DNA from: Tritrichomonas musculus
Lineage: Eukaryota > Parabasalia > Tritrichomonadida > Tritrichomonadidae
Direction: 5' to 3'
DNA length: 64,000 bases
Assembly: GCA_039105265.1 (NCBI GenBank)
Contig: JAPFFF010000041.1
Span: forward strand, 1-64,000
The position numbers and the translations under genes are program-made. Within the stretch, counting starts at the first letter, position 1. The number at the start of each line of letters is the position of its first letter. Below the pieces are notes generated by a model. The model was not told where the DNA came from, made no database searches, and saw only the letters and a program-made list of their open reading frames with translations. Below are positions 32,541 through 42,500 of the stretch, one piece after another.

Positions 32541-33510
32541 TCAAATTTGAATGCAATAAATCATCGGTTTTTATGGCTTGTAGAATGAAAGCGGCCATCT
32601 CTTGAACATTTTCTTCCGTTTTGGACCATTTGGATTCAATAATCAAATTTTTAACCGTTTTAACCGAAAGTACGTTTATTTTGTATAGCCATTCAAATAA
32701 TTGACTGATTTTATCAACCGTTTTTTGATTCTCTTCAATTTTTTCAATCAATTTTTCTTGATCTTGATCTATACGTTTAATTCTGTTCGTAATAATGTCA
32801 ATTTGAAGGTCTTCTGAAATTTCTTTAAGAAAATCTAAATTGGCGGTTGTAATTGAAATTTGACCGAAATTGAAAAAGTCGCAAATTTGTTGAAATTCGT
32901 TGTATTCATCATTATAATCATAGACATATTTTTCAGAGTCTGGATTGGTTGTGATAAAGTCCTGTAAAACTTTCGATGAACAAATTCCAAATAAATTACA
33001 TTCATAAATATTTTGGCGAGTTGATACAATAAATGTTCCTGGTTGTTCGAGAAAAAATGATTCGCAATCTGGATTTATTACAACACCTTTTTTCATATGT
33101 CGCTCTAAACCTTGCATTCTCAAATATTCAGGACAATTTTGAATTTCTAACACATTAGCCATATCTTGGCAATTAATAAGTTCTTCCTTACTAAAAAAAG
33201 TTATATTACCTTGGCATATTTCTTCTATTTTTTTTAAACCGGTGTTATCTTCAATTTCGAGTTTATATTGGTTAGCATCTGGGTGTTCACTGAGAAACTC
33301 GCGAATAGTAAAACTTATTTCTGCTATTACTTGCTTATTAAAATAGAAATATTGGTTGTTTGTAGATATTTCAAAAGTTCTTGGTATTTTTTTAAAAAGA
33401 TTTAATAAATTGGATGGATCTAGCAAAGATAAATAATTTGTTTTCGTTTTTTCATAATTTATCTCATCTATTATTTGTTCATATGTATGACCATCAATAA
33501 GCTTAATCAT
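32530..33510 (-). CDS. Double BTB-like N-terminal part of the BTB-ankyrin gene
   Basis: A 326-codon frame from an ATG at 33510 with two initiator-like sites (TCATT, TCATC) at 33514-33524. Residues about 45-130 and 150-240 are two related BTB-like folds: RTFEISTNNQYFYFNKQVIAE and GTFIVSTRQNIYECNLFGI share the strand-helix pattern. A coiled coil (IDQDQEKLIEKIEENQKTV) and a helical stretch ending LLHSNLIEL follow. It overlaps the ankyrin frame by 11 bases in a different frame. In related trichomonad proteins this ending normally continues into the ankyrin region, so the two frames probably formed one gene. Confidence 0.75.
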   Translation of the reverse strand: MIKLIDGHTYEQIIDEINYEKTKTNYLSLLDPSNLLNLFKKIPRTFEISTNNQYFYFNKQVIAEISFTIREFLSEHPDANQYKLEIEDNTGLKKIEEICQGNITFFSKEELINCQDMANVLEIQNCPEYLRMQGLERHMKKGVVINPDCESFFLEQPGTFIVSTRQNIYECNLFGICSSKVLQDFITTNPDSEKYVYDYNDEYNEFQQICDFFNFGQISITTANLDFLKEISEDLQIDIITNRIKRIDQDQEKLIEKIEENQKTVDKISQLFEWLYKINVLSVKTVKNLIIESKWSKTEENVQEMAAFILQAIKTDDLLHSNLIEL

Positions 33511-34139
33511 TTTGATGAAAATGACTTGTAAATTTTTTTGACTAATTATCGGTCAAAAATTTTCCAAAAAAAAAAATCTTGACTTTGTTACAAAAAGAAA
33601 GAACGAGTCACTCATAAATACGATCAAAGAATTGAAAGAGAATATGAAAAAAAGAATTGACCACAATCACACCGTTAACAATCAATCTCGAACTTTTCGA
33701 GCAAGCATTATGAAGTTGCCCGTCCTAAATCCCAGTCATAAGTTATCAGGATCACCTGTGAAGCCGAGTATGAGGTGAATGTGAAAACGAAAAAGAGTGA
33801 AAAGCTTTTCAAGAACCTTCATATCCTGAACATTCAGATTTAGATAAGGCAACAAGGCGAACCGCCTTCGATTCTGCTTCATCTATGTTTGCACAGCCTT
33901 TAAAACATTGTTAACAATCTTTCAATTGTATTATCGTTTACTAAAATATGAATATTTATATTTTATATTTTATTTATCCTTATATTATATACACTAGTAT
34001 ATTTTAGTTATTTATATAAATTCTTTCATAATTTTTTGAGACATTTGTTTATCCAGTTCATGAACTCGATTCTTCTTAAAATTCATCGAGATTAACAGTT
34101 TTCAGTTGACCTTTTTGGTACGGCTTTTAAAAATTTTGC
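33511..34139. other. Intergenic stretch with possible decayed coding sequence
   Basis: From about 33,600 to 33,910 base composition is less AT-rich than its neighbours and short coding-like traces occur in two frames on the plus strand. No frame is sustained and I recognise no family. Confidence 0.35.
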
Positions 34140-34327
34140 TGAAAAATACAGGTTTTTACACCTTAAACAACTGCATTTTGTTGGATCAAATAACAATTCC
34201 AATTTCATTTTGGCCTTCTATACAATTTTCTCCTTCATTCAAATTTTCACATTCTTTTCATTTTCCTCCATCATTTGAATTCATAAATTCAGTTACATTT
34301 TCACCATTTTTTAGAATAAAAGGACAA
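34140..34327 (+). pseudogene. BspA-type LRR gene fragment
   Basis: The stretch coding NNCILLDQITIPIS closely matches SNCILLDQITIPDS of the LRR gene 2 kb downstream (about 36,150-36,190), at nucleotide level as well. The rest has drifted to low-complexity F/S/P codons. It is a duplicated and decayed piece of the LRR family. Confidence 0.6.
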
Positions 34328-34424
34328 TGAAACGACAATCACAATAATTTTTTGAAAAATTTTTTATTTCAAAAAGTGAAATCCAAAAAATTTTTGGACA
34401 GAAAATTCTGACAATTTTTTATAT

Positions 34425-35657
34425 ATGGAAATTGAAACATATATTCAGCAAAAGAAAGAACTTTATTCGCCTCTTATAGATTTCATTGAATCCTCAGATG
34501 ATTCCGATATTGAGTATACATCCTTAATCAATGAAATTGAAAAACAATCGATTGTTAATAATAATTCTGAAGTTCGAGAACTTTTACAATTAATATCAAA
34601 AATAACAGACAACCATCATCGAGATCCATCATTTTTTCCAAAGCTCGAGCGTCTTTTAACCCACATTATCATTGAAAAAAAAGCGCAAATTTCTTCAAAT
34701 GAAATTATTCAAATTTTTGAGTCAAACAAGCGAGTACTTTACCTACTTTTTGAGAAAAGAATTGTCATTCCAGATTCAACAATTATGAATCTATTATTAA
34801 CAAAGAAAGATGAAAATGGCTTTTATTTCTATCGTTATTTATTTCCATCAATCAAAAAATTCATTGAAGACGAAAAACGACGAGATTTTATTCAATCTGA
34901 AATTTTGAAAGAGCTCGACCAAACATATGAATCATATGAAAAAAAGTGTCAATTAGGTGAAAATGATTCAATCATCTGTACTTTAATTCGTCAAGATTCA
35001 ATTGAAGAATTCGTTCAATATACAACTCAATCAAATCTATCGTTAAACCTCAAAATAAAACCGTCACTTTTTGAGACAAATTCATTTTTATTAAAAAATA
35101 AAGAAACATCATTAATTGAATATGCAGCATTTTTCGGTTCCATTCAAATTTTTCAATATCTTAAATATAATAAAATTGAATTGACTTCATCATTGTGGCA
35201 ATTCGCAATTCATTCAAATAATCCTGAATTGATTCACATTCTTGAAGAATGCAATGTCGATACCGACGTTAAAAATTTTGCTGAAAATTATTTGGAAGAA
35301 GCAATTAAATGCCATCACAATGATTTTGTTAATTACATTAGAGACTACGTTGTCAGAAATGAAGTCGAATTCTTCTTCAAAATTGACTTTGATTTTGACA
35401 AAAATTTCTTCAAAAATATTTTCTATTATCGTAATTATTTGTTCTTCCCTGATGATCTCAAACACAAATTTGCACCTTTTTATGCATGCATGTATAGTTA
35501 TTTAGATATTTTAAAACTTTATTCAAAACAAAAAGATGTCGATTTTAATTCAAAAATCATTTTTTTTTTTAATTGTTTTAAATTATGTTTTTATTTATTA
35601 ATTTTGTTTGTTCATAGAGTTCAATTTATTCAATATTTTGAATATAATTACAAATGA
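34425..35657 (+). pseudogene. DUF3447/ankyrin gene, N-terminal part of an ankyrin-LRR gene
   Basis: Starts at ATG 34425 (MEIETYIQQKKELYSPLIDF). It has the family N-terminal region (residues 1-180), the CQLGENDSIICTLIRQDSIEEF block, and the DUF3447 core TSLIEYAAFFGSIQIFQYL near residue 230. The last recognisable family sequence is YSYLDILKLYSKQKDVDFNSK at about 35,545. After that the frame runs through AT-rich, phenylalanine-rich sequence to a stop at 35655, which looks like an insert, not protein. Ankyrin sequence resumes at 35,780 in the next frame segment. No initiator is obvious. Confidence 0.75.
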
Positions 35658-35748
35658 AAATATTTTATTCAGTTTTTAATTAATAATTTTAATACAATTT
35701 CAAAAATCTATAATTTTTGAATGGAGTTTTTTTTTATTGAATTTTTAA

Positions 35749-36519
35749 ATGGAGTTACTTTTTATTTTGTTTTATGACATTTCACTTTTACATGCTGCAG
35801 GAGAATATAATCAACAAGAAATAATTGATTTTTTACTTTCACAAGAAGGAATTGAAATCTGTGAAAAATGTTTTGATTGTTGTAATTTGCTGACTAAGAT
35901 CACGATTCCTCCATCAATTGAATCTATTGGTGATTATGCATTCAAAGACTGCACTTCATTAAAGATTGTCACGCTTCCATCTTCATTGACAACAATTTCA
36001 ACAGGTTTATTTTTTGGGTGTTCTTCACTTAAAAAAATCATAATTCCTGATTCAGTAACTGAAATTGAATCATATGCATTCTGCGATTGTACTTCACTCT
36101 CTAAAGTTTCTCTTCCATCTTCATTAAAAGAAATTGGACATTACACCTTTAGCAACTGCATTTTATTGGATCAAATAACAATTCCAGATTCTGTGTCTTC
36201 AATTGGAAGAGGAGCATTTAATAAATGTTCATCATTGGTTAAAATTTCAATTCCTCCTCTTATTACTTCAATTGAGCCTAATTGTTTTGATAGTTGCACA
36301 TCTTTGATTGAAATTACAATTTCACATGTACAGAAAATAGGTGCATTCGCATTTTCTGGCTGCATAAATTTAGGTAACATAAAAATCCCTTATTCAGTAA
36401 AAAAAATAAGTTCAGAAGCTTTCCAAGGTTGCATAAATTTATATGAAGTTCATGTTCCTTCTGAAACTGAAGTAGACCGTAGCTCTTTCTGTATTATAAC
36501 TAAAGTAATCAGAAAATAA
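35749..36519 (+). pseudogene. Ankyrin end fused to BspA-type LRR repeats
   Basis: The first ATG, at 35749, is probably not the original start, since the family homology begins at SLLHAAGEYNQQEIIDFLL (about 35,787), which completes the ankyrin repeat broken off at 35,545. It then passes without a gap into ten or so LRR_5 units (IGDYAFKDCTSLKIVTLPSS) and ends IITKVIRK. An ankyrin-LRR chimera combines two of the commonest trichomonad binding modules. The LRR part is fully open. Confidence 0.75.
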
Positions 36520-36860
36520 TAATAAAAAACTTTTATTTTTTTTAAAAATAAGAAAGTAATTATATACATAATTATATTAAATTGGTTTTATTTTATATTG
36601 AAATTCATAAAATTATGCTGATGAAATTCAATTATGTAAATTATAACCTAGACCTCGCCACTTTTTTCTTAATGAAACAAAATTTGAATTTATACATAGA
36701 ATTGCACAGAAATTTTATTTTTTTATTCATTGAAAAAAGTACTCAATTAAGTGGCGAATGAAATTCTGAGTATTCAAAAATTATATAAACTCATAGAATC
36801 AGGATTACTATTTTAAATTAATTTTTAGAAAAAAAAAAAATTGAGACAAAGGCGAAGTCT
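36520..36860. other. AT-rich intergenic stretch
   Basis: No gene seen. TCGCCACTT at about 36,655 and its inverse at about 36,748 form a weak 9-base inverted pair, too short to call an element. Confidence 0.4.
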
Positions 36861-36868
36861 ATTATAAC

Positions 36869-38057
36869 TAGGGTTGCATAGGGTCAAAAAATTGAAGAAA
36901 TGGGCAGCCCACTGGGCAATTGAGCTTCAAAAATTATGATGAAGTGATGTGATCAATTTTGCAATGTAAAGGCCACTTTTTAAGGACGTCCTTAGAGAGT
37001 GAACTTTTCGGTATTGAAAAAAAGCATAGAATATATGTCAATACTTCCAAAATATGAAAATGATGATATTTGTTCTGAATTTGATTGCGAGTTGTGGAAT
37101 GTAGTTGCATTTGAATCTAATAATTCATCATTTTCATCATTTTATTATGATTTGAACTAAAAAAATCGGTAATGTGCCCTTTGTTCATGGAATTCTTTTT
37201 ATTTATTTTGTGAATTCTGTTAATTAAAATGTCCTTTTTAAATATTATATCTTTTCTTAATTATTTTAAACAATATATTTATATATAATATTTTTTAATG
37301 AGTATTTATTTTTTATATGTAATAATATAATGATTAGATATACTTTAAATGAGAATATTCATAAATATTTTTTTTTTTAATTTATTAAAGTATTCAATAA
37401 CAAAAATAAAATTATTTTAATTTGTTTAATATTTTATTTATATTTTATATGATTTTTAAATACATTGTAATATATAACAATTTATTATCCTAATTTTATG
37501 ATTATATTAATGAAATATCATGCAAAAAATCCATTCCAAACTATATTTTATTTATATACAAAAATATGTTTGAATTATTTTATTTTCTCAAACACAATAA
37601 TCAATTAATATCATATATTAAAGAAAAGATAATGATTTAAAAAGAAAAATATCAAAAATAGCTTTTGAATTTATCATATAACTTCCCTTGGGCTAGCCCA
37701 GCCCCGATTAAAAAGGATTGAAAAAATGGGCATATTTTTATTTTTTAACTGAAAAATTGAATGAAAACATAGAAAAGTATCCAGCCCAATAGAATTTATA
37801 AATAACAACAGAATTTATCTTTGAAATAATTGAATAGATAAACAAATAAATAAAAAAATAAAAACTCCAAAATATCTATTTTAATTTTAATTTTATTTTA
37901 ATATTTTTATGCAAAACCACATATTTAAAATATACATATTTTTAAGAAAAGTTAAAAATAATATAAAATCAACAAATAATTTGCTTATCCCCGTTGGGTT
38001 ATCAAAATAGCTTGGGTGGGCAGCTTTTTTGCCCAAACCGTGCCAAATGCAACCATA
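36869..38057. mobile_element. hAT-like non-autonomous DNA transposon (1,189 bp)
   Basis: The left end TAGGGTTGCAT and the inverted right end ATGCAACCATA match at 10 of 11 bases, and TAGGGTTGC-type ends are typical of hAT elements. ATTATAAC is repeated exactly on both sides (36861-36868 and 38058-38065), an 8-base target duplication as hAT makes. Near the ends are GGGCA/TGCCC-rich subterminal motifs. There is no transposase, only a 41-codon frame at 37038-37163, so it is non-autonomous. TAAGGACGTCCTTA at 36981-36994 is a perfect palindrome inside it. Confidence 0.75.
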
Positions 38058-38307
38058 ATTATAACCATATAGTATTTTAAACCTCCACTTGTTTAAAAAT
38101 AATTTGAAGCATCACATCAAATACTTAATGTACTTTGATTCTCCTTGAGTTTTGCGTGAGCAACTTGAAGCCTCACATCAAATACTTAATACATTGGTGA
38201 ATTTCGTTTATAGTTTAAATCTTTCTTCTACAAAGAAAAATGCAAAATTAATTTTTTTATATAAAAAAATTTCTGAATATGGCAACTCAGAATTAGTAGC
38301 ATTGGTT

Positions 38308-38930
38308 TTATAAAACTTCATTTGTACTTGTATCTTGTTTTGCTTTCTTTTTTTGAACGATTACAATAATTACTATGATAATTACTATGACTGCAATGAT
38401 AGCAACAACAATACCAATTATTGGCCCAACACCTAGTCCTGACTTATTAGGTTTTTTGCTAGGATCATTTTTACTCTCATCGTCAGATGGGTTTTTAAGA
38501 TAATCAGGAAAATAAGGTTCAACATATTGATCTGTAACAGCTTTAATATCGTCAATATAAGATGTACCTTTTCCATTAGATGTCATACTTATGTAATCAA
38601 CAGAACGAAGGTCTTCTCTATTCAGTTTAAAAGAGGTCTCATTATTACCAACAATCATAGTAAAATTACGCTGCTTGTTATTTTAGATTGATTCGCTAAC
38701 ATTCATTTTTAATCCAAATTTGAACCATTCATTAATTGGATAATAATCATAAATTGGACCACCATCTCGTCCTGAAGTTATTTTTCCATTTTTACTATTA
38801 TCCAATCAACTACAAAATCAACACCATAACTTGATTCTTCACTTAAAAACATATATAAAGAAAACTCAAATGTTCCATTTTTAAAAAGTTATGTTTATAT
38901 TCCAAAATGTTTAATATTATTAATATTTTG
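38308..38930 (-). pseudogene. End of a single-pass surface-protein gene, decayed upstream
   Basis: On the minus strand, the open frame 38658-38308 holds an extracellular tail, an acidic-lysine linker (KNPSDDESKNDPSKKPNK), one strong transmembrane helix (GIVVAIIAVIVIIIVIIVIV) and a short basic cytoplasmic tail QKKKAKQDTSTNEVL. Upstream to about 38,930 the same protein can be followed in shifting frames (TSGRDGGPIYDYYPINEWF), with a stop, so the gene is broken and its 5' part is missing. Trichomonad surface adhesins and peptidases have this kind of C-terminal anchor; the exact family is not recognised. Confidence 0.65.
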
Positions 38931-39060
38931 TTTATTTTGATATCGAATTTAAGAAATATCTATATTAGTGAATGCATTCACTTTTATTATATCAAATGGG
39001 AACTAGATTTCTGATATTTCTTTAATATCTTTAGTTTATTAACATTTCTTAGAAATGTAA

Positions 39061-39132
39061 TCCGACATCGTTCAGCGGTTAGGATACGTGGTTTTCATCC
39101 ACGGGATCGGGGTTCGACTCCCCGTGTCGGAA
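39061..39132 (+). tRNA. tRNA-Glu (anticodon TTC)
   Basis: A full 72-base cloverleaf: acceptor TCCGACA/TGTCGGA, D-arm with AGCGGTTA loop, anticodon stem CGTGG/CCACG with loop TTTTCAT (anticodon TTC), T-stem CGGGG/CCCCG with TTCGACT loop, discriminator A. No intron; CCA is not encoded. TTTATTTTTTT follows, able to end Pol III transcription. It closely resembles eukaryotic tRNA-Glu. Confidence 0.97.
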
Positions 39133-39551
39133 ACTTTATTTTTTTATATTCTTTTTATTGTTTGAAACAATTTATTTGTTTTCTCTGGTTCTATTATATT
39201 CACCCAATCTTGTGGTTTTATTCTTTTATTTCAATCATCATTTGTTTCATTGATGAACTTCTTGTTCAATCATGATTAAACTATGAAGAAAATATTGGTA
39301 CTATGAAGCCACAAATAGCATGAAATATTTGTTAATTTTCATGATAAAACAAATAATCATGATATAAGGGATAAAAATTTTGGATTTCTTGATTTGAATA
39401 AAATTATTTTTTAAATAAATAAAGCATAATCATTTCGATTAATTCCAGAATATAGACTTCTTGTATTCAATTCTACTATAAATTAATAAATAAATAAATA
39501 TTTTTAATTTAATAGATTGTTTAATTAAATAATTGACTTTGCTTTTTCTAA
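39133..39551. other. AT-rich intergenic stretch
   Basis: About 420 bases between the tRNA and the end of the polykinase gene. Nothing recognised apart from A/T-rich runs. Confidence 0.5.
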
Positions 39552-42500
39552 TCAGTTTGAAGCACCTGCATGATCTGATTCATCATCAGAACTTTTAGAA
39601 TTTTCTTCATTTTCGTCAATTTTACTTTTTGCTTTTAAGAATTCATCTAGATCAAGAATCTTCTTAGATGAGTCAAACGTTTTTCTTGATTCATCGATGA
39701 ATGCGATGTAGTTGAGGAAGTCCTTCTTTCTCACCCACTCAGTAATGAAACGCTCGTCATTTCTGAGGGATTCAACAACGTCGTCAAAAGTAGGTCTTTC
39801 ATTTGGCTCCTGCTTCCAGCAATTCTCGATTAGAGCACGGTAGCAGCCTGGCACTGATTTCTTTATTTCAGGGCGGTTACACTTTTTGACAACCTCATTG
39901 AAAATTTCATTAGTATTTGAAATATTTCTGAACGGCACTTCACCCGTCACAATTTGAAAGACAATCAAAGAAAAAGCATAAACATCTCCACTTTTTGAGT
40001 ACTCATTGAATTGTAATATTTCTGGGGCAGAGTACAAAGGTGTCCCTTTCATTCCTGACGCCGATTGAAAAGTTATGCTTTCAATATTGTGAGATTTAGT
40101 CGAGAGTCCAAAATCGCCTATTTTCGGGAACAAATAATCGTTTAAATAAACGTTCTCCGCTTTCAAATCACGATGAAGGATGTTGTTTGAATGAAGGTAG
40201 GACATACCTGATGCAATTCCATATATGTTGATCAATTTCTTGGTATCGTCCCACCCCGGAATTATTTGACATTTCCGCTCAGAATCGAGAATGTGCTTCA
40301 GTGTTCCATTCAACGTCAGTTCGGTTATGATGACTGGGCGATTCTTGTCCTTGAAGTCGACCGGACTGTAACCGATGAACTTCAGAAATGAAGGGTGATT
40401 TAGCTGTGAAATGATGTTCACTTCACGTGAAAGGTTAATTAATTCACCTCGAGAAAGTTTATTCATTTTGATGGTTGAAATCTTGCATGAATAAGTCTTT
40501 CGGTTTTCCTTGGATGTGACTTTGTATGTCTTTGAAAAGTCACTTTTTGAAATCAGGTCACCAAGCTCGAACTTTTTCAGATCTAAAAATTCTGCCTTCA
40601 ATTCTTGATCGTTCTCTTCAACCTCTTCAATTTTGCCTTGATTTTCGGTTGCGATTTTATTGAATTGTGGTTTAGATGGAACTTTTTGACTGTCACTTTT
40701 TACTTGGTATTTTTCGAGCAAGTCAATGTACTTGGTGATGTCATCTTGATTCACTTTTTCAATAATTATTTTTCTATCTACTTTCAATTTTTCAATGATC
40801 TCTAAAAAAGTTGGTCTATTGTTTGGTTCAATTGTCCAGCATTTTTCAATCAAATCACGGCAACTTTTTGAAAGATTTTCTTCATTCAATGATGGACGAT
40901 AGGAACTACTAACATCACAGCTAATTTTCTTGTTTGTCATCATTTCGTACACAATGAAGGAAAAGGCAAGAACATCATTAGCTTTCAAATTTTCACCTTC
41001 GTCTGAAATTTTCAATGAAGAACTGAAATTTGAAATTTTTGGGTATAAGTTGACATCAATGAGAATGTCTTCAGCCTTCAAGTTCTGGTGGACAATACCA
41101 AGCGAGTGCAGGCATGACATTCCAGACGCAATTCCGTACATGAAAATGAATTTTTCTGTTTCATTCCAACCAAACGATTCTTGCTTCTTTTTGTCAAGTT
41201 GAAGAACGTCTTCCAATGTTTCTTTCTTGACCAGTTCGTGAACGATGACTGGATTATTATCTTCCACGAAATCATAAGAACTGTAACCGACATATTTGAC
41301 AAATGAAGGGTGATTCAATTTTGAAATGACGCTCAATTCTTTTGACAAGTCAATTTCCTCCTTTTTGGTGAATCTCGATAATGGAAGATGTGAAATTCTT
41401 GCTGTGTAACTTTTTCTATCAATCAAAGACAAAACTTTGTATGTATAAAAAATGCCACTTTTTCTAACTTTTTCAATCTCCTCATATTCATTTATATCTA
41501 ATAAATCTTCTTGTTCGAAATCGAATGAAAAATCATCAATTGTTGACTGTGGCATGTAATCATTTGAACTTTTTCCTGACTGAAAATCGTCAATTAAATC
41601 GACGTAATTCAAAAACTCGTCCAAATCGACATTTTCAGTGATGAATTCTTCATTGTTTCTAAGTGTGTCAACGATTTCAGAAAAAGTGGGCCTATCTTTT
41701 GGATTCTGCGACCAACAAGCTTCAATCAAGTTCTGATAACAGAGAGGAATGTAATCTTTCATTGGTGGTCGATAACCGTTTGACACTTCATGCAAAACTC
41801 TGTAATAAGTGAAATTTTTATAAATTTCTTCATTTGTTAAAATTTCATAGACAATGATTGCGAATGCATAAACATCGCCAGGCTTGTCATATTCACCTTT
41901 GAACACTTCTGGCGCTGAATATGCGCACGTTCCTTTAAATCCAGAATTGATTTGAACGTTCTTTTCATTGACGTTTTTCGATAGTCCGAAATCAGAAATT
42001 TTGGGGAATAAATAATCATCGAGTAGAATGTTTCCTGGCTTTAAATCGCGATGTAAAATGTCAAGTGAATGCAAGTATTTCATTCCTATAGCAATTCCAT
42101 AAATATTAATTAATTTCTTTGTGTCATCCCAATTAGGATTTCCACATGAAATTCTCTCCAGTTCAATGATTTTGTCCAAAGAACCATTCGAGGCCAATTC
42201 AGTGATGATCGTTGGTTTTGGTTTTTTATTAAAATTGCTGGAATTGAATCCAATAAATTTAAGAATGGAAGGAAAATATAATCTTGAAATGATGTTGATT
42301 TCTCTTTCTAAATTCGTCACTTTGTCATCACTACATTTATTTAAATTGGCAATCGATACTTTGGCTGCATATTTTTCTCCTGTTTTTCTATCAAGAATTT
42401 TGTAAACAGTTCCAAATCCACCTTCACCAATTTGATCCATTTTTTCGTATTTAGCAAGATTGATACTTTTTACGTTGATTGAAAGCAATTTTGTTTGATC

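Noticed and set aside
36650-36760. Miniature transposon with TCGCCACTT ends
   Set aside because: Only about nine bases match and no target duplication is visible.
37038-37163. 41-codon frame in the hAT-like element as a gene
   Set aside because: Too short and without recognisable transposase motifs; at most a remnant.
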